Program-made: the position numbers and the translations under genes | Assembly: GCF_902497775.2 (NCBI RefSeq) | Contig: NZ_OZ024668.1 | Location: 5,192,326-5,256,325, forward strand | Direction: 5' to 3' | Length of the DNA: 64,000 nucleotides | Source: Pseudomonas fluorescens | Lineage (GTDB): Bacteria > Pseudomonadota > Gammaproteobacteria > Pseudomonadales > Pseudomonadaceae | Notes under the pieces: generated by a model | What the model saw: only the letters and a program-made list of their open reading frames with translations | Told to the model about the DNA's origin: nothing | Databases searched by the model: none | In this document: one piece after another, positions 8,485-18,967 of the stretch | Layout of the letters: every line of letters begins with the position of its first letter | Numbering within the stretch: the stretch's first letter is position 1

Positions 8485-8584
8485 GCCATTGCGCGGCACG
8501 CATCAACTGCATTCGCCAAATGCGCTTGTGATACGCGCCCCGGGCGGCGAAAACAGTCAGCTGAAATTCGCTCAGGTGACTGCC

Positions 8585-10192
8585 ATGCCCCACCCCACTG
8601 CCGTGCGTAACGTGCTGTACATCATGTGCGACCAACTGCGTCGCGATTACCTCTCGTGCTATGGGCACCCACACCTGCACACACCGAACATCGACCGCCT
8701 GGCCGCCGCCGGCGTGCGCTTCAGCCGCGCCTATAGCCAAGGCACCATTTGCGGCCCGTCGCGCATGTCGGCCTACACCGGGCGCTATGTCAACAGCCAT
8801 CAGGTGGCCTGGAACGGCGTGCCGCTGCCGCTGGATGAACTGACCCTCGGGGATTACCTGCGCCCCGCCGGCATCCGCACCGCCCTGGTGGGCAAGACCC
8901 ACGCCACGCCGAACCAGGAGGCCCTGCAACAACTGGCCATCGACCCGCTAGGGAGCACGGCCGAGCAACTCAACGAGGTGGGTTTCGAGCCCGTTGCCCG
9001 CCACGATGGCATCTTCCCCGACGACCCGCTGTTCGCCGACAAACGCGAAAGCGCGCCCTACACCCGCTACCTGCGCGACCACGGCTTTGCCGGCGACAAC
9101 CCCTGGCACAGCTGGGCCAATGCCGCCGAGGGCAACGACGGCGAGATCCTCAGCGGCTGGTACATGCGCAACGCCGACCTGCCCACGCGCCTGCCCGAGC
9201 AGCACTCGGAGACGGTCTACACCACCGACCGTGCCATCGACTTCATCCAGGCCCAGGGCGAGCAGCCCTGGTGCCTGCACCTGTCGTACATCAAGCCGCA
9301 CTGGCCCTACATCGCCCCGGCGCCCTACCACGCGCTGTACAACGCCAACCAGGTGCAGGCGGCGATACCGGTTCAGCAAGACAACGATCACCCGGTGTAT
9401 GCCGCGTTCCGCCAGCACCAGGAAAGCCTCAACTTCTCTCGCGAAGACGTGCGCCTGAAAGTGATCCCCACCTACATGGGCCTGATCAAACAGATCGACG
9501 ACCAGCTCGGGCGCCTGTTCGATATGCTGCAAAGCAATGGCCGCTGGGAGGACACGCTGATCGTGTTCACCAGCGATCACGGGGATTTTCTCGGCGACCA
9601 TGGCCTGGGCGAAAAGGAGTTTCTCCTCGAGCCTGCGGTGGGTGTGCCGCTGATTGTGCGTGATCCACGGGCCGCGGCCGATGTAAGCCGCGGCACGGTG
9701 GATGAGCGATTGGTTGAGACCATCGATGCGCTGCCGACCTTCCTCGACGCGCTGGGGTTGCCGAGTGCCGAGCATCGGCTGGAGGGACGTTCATTGATCC
9801 CTTTGTTGCATGGCACGGCCAGCGCCTGGCGCAGCTATGCCATCGCCGAGTACGACTACGCCTTCCAGGCCCCGGCTCGCGAGCGTCTGGGCCAGCCGAT
9901 CGACCGTTGCCGGATGACCATGGTGCGCAGCGAGCGCTGGAAGTACCTGGCTTATGACGGCTTTCGCGCGCAGCTGTTCGACCTGCTCAATGACCCGCAG
10001 GAGTTGCACGACCTGGGAACGGATCCCGCGTATGCCGAAGTACGCGAAACCCATCAGGGCTATCTGTTCGAATGGCTCAGGGGCTTGAAGCGGCGGACCA
10101 CCATCAGCCATACCGAAATCGAGCGGCGTGGGCAGTGGTTTCGCTATGGCGAACCGCGAGAGGACAGTGTGGTGAAGATTGGGGTGTGGTGA
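8585..10192 (+). CDS. Formylglycine-dependent sulfatase, alkaline phosphatase superfamily
   Basis: This 535-residue enzyme has the cysteine-type sulfatase motif CGPSR, with Cys56 as the residue converted to formylglycine. Metal ligands are in the N-terminal MCDQ segment and in FTSDHGDFLGDH. The general layout also resembles phosphonate monoester hydrolases, so it may cleave sulfate or phosphonate monoesters. There is no signal peptide, so it is predicted to be cytoplasmic. I placed the start at 8585, after AGGTGA, rather than at an in-frame upstream codon at 8489. It lies 100 bases after the LysR gene. No formylglycine-generating enzyme is in the window. Its likely job is releasing sulfate for the neighbouring sulfur pathways. 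Confidence 0.88.
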   Translation: MPHPTAVRNVLYIMCDQLRRDYLSCYGHPHLHTPNIDRLAAAGVRFSRAYSQGTICGPSRMSAYTGRYVNSHQVAWNGVPLPLDELTLGDYLRPAGIRTALVGKTHATPNQEALQQLAIDPLGSTAEQLNEVGFEPVARHDGIFPDDPLFADKRESAPYTRYLRDHGFAGDNPWHSWANAAEGNDGEILSGWYMRNADLPTRLPEQHSETVYTTDRAIDFIQAQGEQPWCLHLSYIKPHWPYIAPAPYHALYNANQVQAAIPVQQDNDHPVYAAFRQHQESLNFSREDVRLKVIPTYMGLIKQIDDQLGRLFDMLQSNGRWEDTLIVFTSDHGDFLGDHGLGEKEFLLEPAVGVPLIVRDPRAAADVSRGTVDERLVETIDALPTFLDALGLPSAEHRLEGRSLIPLLHGTASAWRSYAIAEYDYAFQAPARERLGQPIDRCRMTMVRSERWKYLAYDGFRAQLFDLLNDPQELHDLGTDPAYAEVRETHQGYLFEWLRGLKRRTTISHTEIERRGQWFRYGEPREDSVVKIGVW

Positions 10193-10196
10193 AGCT

Positions 10197-10257
10197 ATCG
10201 CGGGGCAAGCCCGCTCCCACAGGAGATCAAATTGTGGGAGCGGGCTTGCCCCGCGAT
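10197..10257. repeat. Paired inverted REP, 25-bp perfect arms
   Basis: Two REP units face each other with 25 complementary bases per arm (10197-10221 and 10233-10257). They lie between the convergent sulfatase and cysA genes, where they probably serve as a bidirectional transcript end. Confidence 0.85.
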
Positions 10258-10264
10258 GAAGCCT

Positions 10265-11254
<990 letters not shown>

Positions 11255-11257
11255 GAA

Positions 11258-12130
11258 TTATTCCTCCGCCGCGTTATGGCGCAGACGGTTAATACGGGAC
11301 TCGCTCCACTGCTTGAGCAGCAGGATGAAGAGCGCCAGGATCAGCAACAGGCTGGCGACGCTGAAGGCCGCAACGTGGTTGTATTCGTTGTAGAGGATCT
11401 CGACGTGCAGCGGCAAGGTGTTGGTCACCCCGCGAATATGACCGGACACCACCGACACCGCACCGAACTCACCCATGGCCCGCGCGGTACACAGCACCAC
11501 GCCGTAGATCAGGCCCCATTTGATGTTGGGCAGGGTCACGTGCCAGAACATCTGCCAGCCGTTGGCACCGAGCAGGCGCGCAGCCTCTTCTTCCTGGGTG
11601 CCCTGCTCCTGCATCAGCGGGATCAGTTCACGGGCCACGAACGGCACGGTGACGAAGATGGTCGCCAGGACAATGCCCGGCAAGGCGAAGACGATCTGGA
11701 TGTCATGATCCTGCAGCCACGGCCCGAACAGGCCCTGGGCGCCGAACATCAGCACGTAGACCAGGCCCGCGATCACCGGCGACACCGAGAACGGCAGGTC
11801 GATGAGCGTGACCAGGATACTCTTGCCACGGAAGTTGTACTTGCTCACGCACCAGGCGGCGCTGACGCCGAACACCAGGTTCAGCGGCACCGAGATGGCC
11901 ACGGCAATCAGGGTCAGCTTCAGCGCCGACAGGGCGTCGGGCTCAAAGATTGCCTCGAAGAACGTACCCAGGCCCATTTTCAGGCCCTGGGACACCACGA
12001 TCACCAGCGGCAGCAGCAGGAACAGGGCGAAGATCAACCAGCCCAGGCTGATCAGGATACGCCGTGAAGTGGCGCTGCCACGGCGGGCGGCATTGGCCGA
12101 AGCGGCCGCGCCAATAGAATTCGCAGACAT
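11258..12130 (-). CDS. cysW: Sulfate ABC importer permease CysW
   Basis: This permease of about 290 residues has several membrane helices and the binding-protein-dependent [16 protein letters not shown] loop that contacts the ATPase. I chose the ATG at 12130 because GGAGG lies 8 bases before it; an in-frame codon six residues earlier lacks such a site. It pairs with CysT, which is 15 bases upstream. Confidence 0.94.
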   Translation of the reverse strand: MSANSIGAAASANAARRGSATSRRILISLGWLIFALFLLLPLVIVVSQGLKMGLGTFFEAIFEPDALSALKLTLIAVAISVPLNLVFGVSAAWCVSKYNFRGKSILVTLIDLPFSVSPVIAGLVYVLMFGAQGLFGPWLQDHDIQIVFALPGIVLATIFVTVPFVARELIPLMQEQGTQEEEAARLLGANGWQMFWHVTLPNIKWGLIYGVVLCTARAMGEFGAVSVVSGHIRGVTNTLPLHVEILYNEYNHVAAFSVASLLLILALFILLLKQWSESRINRLRHNAAEE

Positions 12131-12144
12131 GGACGTGGCCTCCT

Positions 12145-12963
12145 TCAAGGGGTTTCGATGCGCCGCTGCAGCAAGTTGATCAGCAGCAACAGGATGAAGG
12201 AAACCACCAGCATCAACACGCCGATGGCGGTGGCGCCGGTGTAGTCGTACTGGTCGAGCTTGACCATGATCAGCAGCGGCAGGATCTCGGTCTTCATCGG
12301 CATGTTGCCGGCGATGAAGATCACCGAACCGTACTCGCCAACGCCACGGGCAAACGCCAGGGCGAAGCCGGTCAGCCAGGCTGGCAACAGCGCCGGCGCC
12401 AGCACGTAGCGGAACACCTGTAGCGGCTTGGCGCCCAGGCAGGCGGCGGCCTCTTCGACTTCACGGGGAATGTCGGCCAGCACCGGCTGCACCGTGCGCA
12501 CCACGAACGGCAGGGTCACGAAGGTCAGCGCCAGGGTGATGCCCAACGGGGTGTAGGCGATCTTGAAACCCAGGTCCGTGGCAAACTGGCCGACCAGGCC
12601 GGCCGGTGCATACAGCGCGGTCAGGGCAATACCGGCAACGGCGGTAGGCAGGGCGAACGGCAGGTCGATCATCGCATCGATGATCTTGCGTCCGGGGAAG
12701 GTGTAGCGCACCAGCACCCAGGCCAGCAGGGTACCGATGATGCCGTTGATGATGGCCGCGTAAAGGGCAGTGCCGAAGCTCAGCTTGAGCGCCGCGAGCA
12801 CTCGCGGGGCACTGACGATGGCCCAGAACTGCTCCCAGGTGAGCTGGGCGGCATGTATGAACATGGCGGCCAGCGGTATCAGCACAATCAGGCTGAGGTA
12901 CACCAAGGTGTAGCCCAGCGTCAGCCCGAAGCCGGGTATGACGGGGGAAATACGACGTGACAT
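12145..12963 (-). CDS. cysT: Sulfate ABC importer permease CysT (CysU)
   Basis: This 272-residue inner-membrane permease has about six predicted helices. Its [18 protein letters not shown] cytoplasmic loop is the coupling motif of the MalF/CysT permease family. The [16 protein letters not shown] segment is typical of CysT. It lies downstream of sbp and upstream of cysW in one leftward operon. Confidence 0.94.
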   Translation of the reverse strand: MSRRISPVIPGFGLTLGYTLVYLSLIVLIPLAAMFIHAAQLTWEQFWAIVSAPRVLAALKLSFGTALYAAIINGIIGTLLAWVLVRYTFPGRKIIDAMIDLPFALPTAVAGIALTALYAPAGLVGQFATDLGFKIAYTPLGITLALTFVTLPFVVRTVQPVLADIPREVEEAAACLGAKPLQVFRYVLAPALLPAWLTGFALAFARGVGEYGSVIFIAGNMPMKTEILPLLIMVKLDQYDYTGATAIGVLMLVVSFILLLLINLLQRRIETP

Positions 12964-13046
12964 AAAGGTCCCTGGTTGAACGCACGAAGCCCGGGACGAA
13001 TCCCGGGCCCATGCTGGCTACTGAACGGCGATTATCCTGCCGGGCA

Positions 13047-14054
13047 TCACTGCGCCGTGTAGATCTGGTCGAACACGCCACCATCGTTGAAGAACTTGGG
13101 TTGGGCAGTTTTCCAGCCACCGAAGTCTTTGTCGATAGTCACCAGGTCCAGTTTCGGGAACTGCTTGGCGTATTCGGCAGCGACTTTCGGATCACGCGGG
13201 CGGTAGAAGTTCTCGGCGGCAATCTTCTGCCCGGCCGGGCTGTACAGGTGCTTGAGGTATTCCTCGGCGATCTGCTCGTTGCCCTTTTTCTGCGCATTCT
13301 TGTCGACCACCGCCACTGGCGGCTCGGCGAGGATCGACAGCGACGGCACGACGATGTCGAACTTGTCGGCGCCACCGTCTTCCTTGAGCGCCAGGAAGGC
13401 TTCGTTTTCCCAGGCCAGCAACACGTCACCCTGACCGTTGTTGACGAAAGTGATGGTCGAACCACGGGCGCCGGTGTCCAGTACCGGCACGTGCTTGAAC
13501 AGCTCTTTCACGTATTCCTGGGCCTTGGCTTCGCTGCCCCCGGCTTTCAGGCCGTAGGCCCAGGCGGCGAGGAAGTTCCAGCGGGCACCGCCGGAGGTTT
13601 TCGGGTTCGGGGTGATGACCGAGACGTCTTTCTTGATCAGGTCGCCCCAGTCCTTGATGCCTTTCGGGTTGCCCTTGCGCACCAGGAACACGATGGTCGA
13701 AGTGTACGGCGTGCTGGCCTCCGGCAGGCGGGTCTGCCAGTTGTCCGGCAGGGTCTTGCCGAGCTTGGCCACTTCGTCGATGTCGCCGGCCAGGGCCAGG
13801 GTCACCACGTCGGCGCGCAGGCCGTCGATCACTGCACGGGCCTGCTTGCCCGAACCACCGTGGGACTGCTGGATCTTCACCTTGTCGTCCGGGTGAGCCT
13901 GCTGCCAGTGCTTGATGAACTCGGCGTTGTACTGCTGATACAACTCGCGGGTCGGATCATAGGACACGTTCAGCAGTTCGTAGTCCTTGGCGATAGCGGA
14001 ACCGGCAAAAACGGCGCTGGCGAGGGCGGCCAGGGCATAACGGCGGATGGACAT
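13047..14054 (-). CDS. sbp: Periplasmic sulfate-binding protein
   Basis: This 335-residue protein has a signal peptide (about residues 1-22, ending GSAIA) and the mature-domain hallmarks [28 protein letters not shown] and [10 protein letters not shown] of sulfate/thiosulfate-binding proteins. It delivers sulfate to CysTWA. GGGAG precedes the ATG. It lies between oscA and cysT, as in other Pseudomonas. Confidence 0.95.
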   Translation of the reverse strand: MSIRRYALAALASAVFAGSAIAKDYELLNVSYDPTRELYQQYNAEFIKHWQQAHPDDKVKIQQSHGGSGKQARAVIDGLRADVVTLALAGDIDEVAKLGKTLPDNWQTRLPEASTPYTSTIVFLVRKGNPKGIKDWGDLIKKDVSVITPNPKTSGGARWNFLAAWAYGLKAGGSEAKAQEYVKELFKHVPVLDTGARGSTITFVNNGQGDVLLAWENEAFLALKEDGGADKFDIVVPSLSILAEPPVAVVDKNAQKKGNEQIAEEYLKHLYSPAGQKIAAENFYRPRDPKVAAEYAKQFPKLDLVTIDKDFGGWKTAQPKFFNDGGVFDQIYTAQ

Positions 14055-14101
14055 GGTGAAGCTCCCGATTGGCGTATTTTTCTAATTAGGTGGCGCGATA
14101 A

Positions 14102-14284
14102 TCAGCTGGGCTTGTTGCCGGGGTTCTGCAGGCGGAACTTTTCCTTGCGTTCGATCTGGACGACCTGGGCGTTGTGCACGGTGATTTCCACCGCGCCAAA
14201 CCGCAGGTCGCGCAGGGCGCTCTGGATTTCGCGCAGAATGGTGGCTTCGTCCTGACCGTCAACGCTACGCAGAGATGCGCTCAT
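14102..14284 (-). CDS. oscA: Small DUF2292-family protein OscA
   Basis: This 60-residue protein has the DUF2292 core EIQSALRDLRFGAVEITVHNAQVVQI (written here only as its boundaries, residues about 19-44), followed by a basic tail. In P. corrugata a gene of this type beside sbp is needed for organosulfur utilisation under sulfur limitation. The position directly upstream of sbp and the size match. AGGAG sits before the ATG. Molecular function is unknown. A 9-bp inverted repeat lies 90 bases upstream. Confidence 0.85.
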   Translation of the reverse strand: MSASLRSVDGQDEATILREIQSALRDLRFGAVEITVHNAQVVQIERKEKFRLQNPGNKPS

Positions 14285-14372
14285 GCTCGTGCTCCTGTGA
14301 TATGGGTGCCGTGCAGTGCGTGAAGGGGAGCGACTGCGCCTGGCTTGAGGGCAATCTTAGGGGGGCGCGAAT

Positions 14373-14397
14373 ATTCTTAAAAATACTATTTAAGAAT
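14373..14397. promoter_or_regulatory. Perfect A/T inverted repeat upstream of oscA
   Basis: ATTCTTAAA and TTTAAGAAT are exact complements with a 7-base spacer, about 90 bases before the oscA start. The shape suits a dimeric LysR-type regulator such as CysB. The binding protein is inferred from the sulfur operon context, not from a matched consensus. Confidence 0.4.
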
Positions 14398-14448
14398 TTT
14401 TATATAACTAAAAAAGCAAAACCTTGGGGGCCGCGCTGCAACCCATCG

Positions 14449-14523
14449 CTGGCAAGGCCAACTCCCACAGGCCCTTTGCCAGCAGAGCCTTTATGGGAGC
14501 CGGCGTTGCCGGCGATAAGGCCT
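14449..14523. repeat. Degenerate REP-like repeat
   Basis: Diverged REP arms (CTGGCAAGGCCAACTCCCAC and a later GGGAGCCGGCGTTGCCGGCGA) occupy the gap between the oscA upstream region and the end of the leftward GGDEF-EAL gene. No coding potential is seen. Confidence 0.5.
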
Positions 14524-16419
14524 TCAGGGCCAGCGCAATTGCTGTGCCGGCACCGGCCGCCCGAACCAGTAGCCCTGGCCCAGTTGGCACTGCTGCTCCA
14601 GCAGAAAACGCGCCTGCTCGGCCTGCTCGATGCCCTCGGCATGCACCAGCATGCCCATGCTCCGGGCCAGGGCAATGATCACCCGCACGATCGCCACATC
14701 GTCTTCATCACAGGGCAAGCCTGCGACAAAACCCTGGTCGATCTTGAGCTTCTGCACCGGCAGGCGCTTGAGCCGCAGCAGCGACGAATAGCCGGTGCCA
14801 AAGTCATCGATGGCCAGGCGCAAGCCCAGCTCACGCAAGCGATGCAGCTGCTCCAGCGCCACCTCGGGGTCTTCCATCACCGCGCTCTCGGTCACTTCCA
14901 GTTCGAGCAAGGCCGGGTCCAGGGCGGTGTCATGCAGCACCTGCGCCACCTGCTGATAAAGGTCGCGATGGCCAAACAGACGGCTGGAAATATTCACCGC
15001 AACAAACTCCAGCGCCCGCCCCTCGGCCTGCCATTGCACCATCTGCAGGCACGCCTGGCGCAGCACCCAGGTGTCGATATCGGCAATCAGCCCGGTGCGC
15101 TCGGCAATCGGGATGAACTCCCCGGGCGGCACCAGCCCGCGCTGCGGATGCTGCCAGCGCACCAGCGCCTCGACGCCGATCATCTTGCCGCTAAACAGGT
15201 CATGCACCGGCTGGTAATAGACCCGCAGCTCTTCCTGTTCCAGTGCCCGGCGCAGCTCGCCGGCGGTCTCGACCCGTTGCTGGGCATGGGCGGTCAGCTC
15301 TTCGGTGTACAGCGCATAACCGGCGCGGCCGCAGGTCTTGGCCTTGAACAGCGCAGAGTCGGCATTGCGCAGCAATTGCTCGGCGCTCAGGGCGTCGCTG
15401 GGGAACAGGCTGATACCGATGCTGACGCTGATGAACAAGCGTTGATTGTCGACTTCAAATGGCTCCTTCATGCCGTCGATGATGCTCTGCGCCAAGGCTG
15501 CGGCCTGGCCGACCTGCGAGCAGTTCTCGGCCAGCACGGCGAACTCGTCACCACCCAGGCGGGCCAGGGTCACGCCGCTGCCCAACAGCGCCTTCAAGCG
15601 TTCGCCCACCACCTTGAGCAACTGGTCGCCAATGTTGTGGCCGAGGCTGTCGTTGATGCTCTGGAAATGGTCCAGGTCGAGCAGCAGCAAGGCGCAGCCG
15701 CGCTTGTTGGCCTGGGCCGCGGCCAGGGCCTGCTCGGTGCGGTCGTTGAACAGCAGGCGATTGGGCAGGTCGGTGAGCGGGTCGTGATGAGCGAGGTACG
15801 CCAGTTCGCGCTCGGAATGCTTGATCGCGCTGATGTCGCTGAACACCGCGACGTAGTGGCTCAACTCGCCGCTGTCATCGCGAATGGCGCAAATGGTCTG
15901 CCACTGCGGGTATACCTCACCGCTTTTGCGCCGGTTCCAGATCTCGCCGCTCCACTCGCCCTTTTCGGCCAGGGTGGCGTAGATCTGCTGATAGAACGGT
16001 GCACCGTGACGGCCGGATTTGAACTTGCTCGGGCGCTGGCCGAGCACTTCGTCCTTGTCGTAACCGGTGATCTGCATGAACGCCCGGTTGACGTGCACGA
16101 TCAGGCCATTGCGGTCAGTCACCAAGACCCCTTCCAGGGTGCTGTCGAACACCGCCGCAGCCATGCGCAGGCGCTCGCGGTCCTCACGGCGCAAGCGCAC
16201 ACCGACGCCGATGAAATTGAGCAAACGGGCGCGCGAGACAAAAATCAGCAGGGCACTGCACAGCACCCAGAAGTGCGCGCTGATCAACTGCCAGCGGGCG
16301 ATCTGCTCAGGCGCATCGAAAAGACTGTTCAATAATTGATCAGACAGCGCCAGCCACAGTACCGAAAGCACAAGGTAGAGCGCCGCCATGCGCATGGCGT
16401 CTCGAATGGAAGCAGACAT
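14524..16419 (-). CDS. Membrane-anchored PAS-GGDEF-EAL cyclic-di-GMP enzyme
   Basis: This 631-residue protein has two N-terminal membrane helices (about 10-28 and 43-62), a PAS domain (about 88-200), a GGDEF domain and an EAL domain. The GGDEF catalytic motif is intact (LGGDEF), but the upstream inhibitory RxxD site is absent (GSGV in its place). The EAL domain keeps EALVRW, the NIS asparagine, DDFGTGYSSL, KIDQ and HAEGIE. Phosphodiesterase activity is therefore likely, perhaps tuned by the GGDEF domain. Its position between the cys operon and desA is that of P. aeruginosa PA0285 (named PipA, as I recall). It may influence LapA through cellular c-di-GMP. Confidence 0.9.
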   Translation of the reverse strand: MSASIRDAMRMAALYLVLSVLWLALSDQLLNSLFDAPEQIARWQLISAHFWVLCSALLIFVSRARLLNFIGVGVRLRREDRERLRMAAAVFDSTLEGVLVTDRNGLIVHVNRAFMQITGYDKDEVLGQRPSKFKSGRHGAPFYQQIYATLAEKGEWSGEIWNRRKSGEVYPQWQTICAIRDDSGELSHYVAVFSDISAIKHSERELAYLAHHDPLTDLPNRLLFNDRTEQALAAAQANKRGCALLLLDLDHFQSINDSLGHNIGDQLLKVVGERLKALLGSGVTLARLGGDEFAVLAENCSQVGQAAALAQSIIDGMKEPFEVDNQRLFISVSIGISLFPSDALSAEQLLRNADSALFKAKTCGRAGYALYTEELTAHAQQRVETAGELRRALEQEELRVYYQPVHDLFSGKMIGVEALVRWQHPQRGLVPPGEFIPIAERTGLIADIDTWVLRQACLQMVQWQAEGRALEFVAVNISSRLFGHRDLYQQVAQVLHDTALDPALLELEVTESAVMEDPEVALEQLHRLRELGLRLAIDDFGTGYSSLLRLKRLPVQKLKIDQGFVAGLPCDEDDVAIVRVIIALARSMGMLVHAEGIEQAEQARFLLEQQCQLGQGYWFGRPVPAQQLRWP

Positions 16420-16568
16420 AAGGTCCCGGGCAAACCCACAAAAATTTGTGGGGATTATAGGGTAGAAACATCCGGTGACCTCCTATCTAAAAGGCCGACT
16501 GGTTTTATTTGCTGGCGCAGGGATAATGTTTCCCGCTGTTCCCTATGTTTTTGAGGGCCATTTAGCCT

Positions 16569-17753
16569 ATGTGGTACGAAGGTTTGCTCAACTTGTCAGT
16601 GTGGCAATTGCTGGCAGTTACCCTGGTAATGACGCATGTGACCATCGTCAGTGTCACCGTTTACCTGCACCGTTATTCCGCCCACCGCTCGCTGGAACTC
16701 AACGCCGGGCTCAAGCATTTTTTCCGTTTCTGGCTGTGGCTGACCACGGCGCAGAACACCCGTGAGTGGACCGCCATCCACCGCAAGCACCACGCCAAAT
16801 GCGAAACCGTCGATGACCCGCACAGCCCGGTGATCAAGGGCCTGTCCACGGTCCTGCGCAAGGGCGCCGAGCTGTACCGCGAAGAGGCACAGAACCCGGA
16901 AACCCTGCGCATCTATGGCAAGAACTGCCCGGAAGACTGGATCGAACGCAACCTCTACAGCCGCTACAAGCTCGGCGGCATCGTCCTGATGGCGGTGATC
17001 GACCTGCTGCTGTTCGGCACCGCCGGCATCACCATCTGGGCGGTGCAGATGATGTGGATTCCGTTCTGGGCCGCTGGTGTGGTCAATGGCCTGGGCCATG
17101 CGGTCGGCTATCGCAACTTCGAGTGCCGCGACGCCGCCACCAATCTGGTGCCCTGGGGCATCATCATTGGCGGTGAAGAGCTGCACAACAACCACCACAC
17201 CTACCCCAACTCGGCCAAGCTGTCGGTCAAGCGCTGGGAGTTCGACATGGGCTGGGCCTGGATCAAGCTGTTCTGCTGGTTGCGCCTGGCCAAGGTGCAG
17301 CGCGTCGCGCCGATCGCCCACCGGGTCGAAGGCAAGGGCCAGCTGGACATGGACACCGCCATGGCGATCCTCAACAACCGCTTCCAGATCATGGCCCAGT
17401 ACCGCAAGCTGGTGATCGCGCCGCTGGTCAAGCAGGAGCTGGCCCGGGTCGATGACTCGGTGCGCCATCAGTTCCGCCGTGCCAAGCGCTTGCTGTCGCG
17501 GGAAACCAGCCTGCTGGAAGACCGCCACCACCTGCGCATCCAGACCATGCTCGAGCACAGCCAGGCACTCAAGACCATCTACGAGAAGCGCCTGGCCCTG
17601 CAGCAAATCTGGGTACGCACCAGCGCCAACGGCCACGACATGCTCGCGGCCATGAAAGACTGGGTGCACGAAGCCGAGGCCAGCGGGATCCAGTCGCTGC
17701 GCGACTTCGCCGCCCAGCTCAAGACCTACTCGCTGCGCCCCGCCCTGGCCTGA
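16569..17753 (+). CDS. desA: Membrane delta-9 acyl-lipid desaturase
   Basis: This 394-residue integral membrane di-iron desaturase shows the three histidine boxes HRYSAHR, HRKHH and HNNHH, plus the GLGHAVGYRNFE segment. It introduces a double bond into phospholipid acyl chains to maintain membrane fluidity. Several hydrophobic helices surround the boxes. A coiled, charged C-terminal region of about 100 residues follows. It is divergent from the GGDEF-EAL gene, matching the DesA locus of P. aeruginosa. A GAGGG lies about 13 bases upstream of the ATG. Confidence 0.93.
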   Translation: MWYEGLLNLSVWQLLAVTLVMTHVTIVSVTVYLHRYSAHRSLELNAGLKHFFRFWLWLTTAQNTREWTAIHRKHHAKCETVDDPHSPVIKGLSTVLRKGAELYREEAQNPETLRIYGKNCPEDWIERNLYSRYKLGGIVLMAVIDLLLFGTAGITIWAVQMMWIPFWAAGVVNGLGHAVGYRNFECRDAATNLVPWGIIIGGEELHNNHHTYPNSAKLSVKRWEFDMGWAWIKLFCWLRLAKVQRVAPIAHRVEGKGQLDMDTAMAILNNRFQIMAQYRKLVIAPLVKQELARVDDSVRHQFRRAKRLLSRETSLLEDRHHLRIQTMLEHSQALKTIYEKRLALQQIWVRTSANGHDMLAAMKDWVHEAEASGIQSLRDFAAQLKTYSLRPALA

Positions 17754-17763
17754 TGCCGTTGAT

Positions 17764-17789
17764 CGGCGCGCCCGTTCAGTGGCGCGCCG
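17764..17789. terminator. GC hairpin after desA
   Basis: CGGCGCGCC and GGCGCGCCG form a perfect 9-bp stem with an 8-base loop shortly after the desA stop. No T run follows, so termination is plausible but not certain. Confidence 0.45.
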
Positions 17790-17888
17790 ACTGGAACTTA
17801 CCCGCCTAATCTCACTCTGACAGGCACATCGCCCGCGTGGCGGGCCGGGTCGTGGCCGCACGCCCCAGTCGTGAGAATTTCCGCGCAA

Positions 17889-18878
17889 ATGGTCAAGAAC
17901 AAACCAACACCCCTGGCCTGCAACCCGCCACCTGAAGCCGCCCAAACCCTTCTAGCCCTGATGCATGCTCAAGGCGAGGTCGCACGCCTGAGCGAGCGCG
18001 AACAGCTGTTCAGCTCCTTGCTCGACAGCGTCAACGCGGTGCTGTGGGCATTCGACTGGGAAAGCCGCCAGGTGCTCTACGTCAGCCCCGCCTACGAACG
18101 CATTTTTGGCCGCCCCGCCGGCCTGCTACTGGCCGATTTCAACGAGTGGCGCGACAGCATCTACCCCGACGACCTCGACTACGCCGAACGCAGCCTGGCC
18201 GAGGTGCTGGTCAAAGGCGCGGTGGAAGACCGCGAGTACCGCATCATCGCCACCAATGGCCAGGTGCGCTGGATCAGCGACAAGTGCTTCATCAATCAGC
18301 AGGCCGACCCGAGCCAACGGGTGATCATTGTCGGCATGGCCGAGGACATCACCGAAAAGAAGCAGCTCGAAGGCGAACTGCAGCGCCTGGCCACCACCGA
18401 CGTGCTGACCCAGAGCAGCAACCGCCGGCACTTCTTCGAATGCGCTCAGCACGCCTTCGAAACCGCGCGGCTGGAGCAAACGCCGTTAGCGTTCCTGCTG
18501 CTCGACATCGATGACTTCAAGCAGATCAACGACACCTACGGGCATCAGGAAGGCGACTATGTGCTGCAGCGCATCGCCGATACCGGCAAGGCGGTCTTGC
18601 GTCGCGGTGATCAGTTCGGGCGTATTGGTGGCGAGGAGTTCGCTGCGGTGTTTCCGGGCTGCACGCCGGAGATTGCCCAGCAGATTGCCGAGCGCCTGCA
18701 GCGCGAGATTCAGCGTTTGAGCTTCAGCCATGATGACAAGGTGTTCGGGGTGACGGTGAGCCAGGGGCTGACCGGGATCAGCGAAGCGGACGTGTCGCTG
18801 GACAGCCTGTTCGCCCGGGCGGACGCGGCGATGTACCAGGCCAAGCGCCAAGGCAAGAATCAGATTGTCAGTGGCTGA
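17889..18878 (+). CDS. PAS-GGDEF diguanylate cyclase
   Basis: This cytoplasmic protein of about 329 residues has a PAS domain (roughly 40-160, with the PAC-like VIIVGMAEDITEKKQ boundary) and a GGDEF domain. The GGDEF domain carries an intact GGEEF active site and an RRGD inhibitory site five residues upstream, so it should be an active, feedback-inhibited diguanylate cyclase. I chose the ATG at 17889; an in-frame GTG at 17871 is the alternative. It is convergent with the receiver-HDOD gene. Raising c-di-GMP would favour FleQ-controlled adhesin expression and LapD-mediated retention in a Lap-positive strain. Confidence 0.9.
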   Translation: MVKNKPTPLACNPPPEAAQTLLALMHAQGEVARLSEREQLFSSLLDSVNAVLWAFDWESRQVLYVSPAYERIFGRPAGLLLADFNEWRDSIYPDDLDYAERSLAEVLVKGAVEDREYRIIATNGQVRWISDKCFINQQADPSQRVIIVGMAEDITEKKQLEGELQRLATTDVLTQSSNRRHFFECAQHAFETARLEQTPLAFLLLDIDDFKQINDTYGHQEGDYVLQRIADTGKAVLRRGDQFGRIGGEEFAAVFPGCTPEIAQQIAERLQREIQRLSFSHDDKVFGVTVSQGLTGISEADVSLDSLFARADAAMYQAKRQGKNQIVSG

Positions 18879-18897
18879 CGGGCCTTTTCGCTGTTCT

Positions 18898-18916
18898 GGG
18901 GCTACTGCGTAGCCCC
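18898..18916. terminator. Perfect 8-bp hairpin between convergent genes
   Basis: GGGGCTAC and GTAGCCCC pair around a 3-base loop just after the diguanylate cyclase stop. A degenerate REP-like stretch (CTTGCCAGCG, GGGCCGC...GCGGCCC) follows up to the next gene. Confidence 0.5.
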
Positions 18917-18967
18917 TTGTGGGAACTGGCCTTGCCAGCGATTGGGCCGCACAGCGGCCCCGGCCCC

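Noticed and set aside
14275..16335. 686-codon plus-strand frame
   Set aside because: It is antisense to the GGDEF-EAL gene, whose catalytic motifs are all intact.
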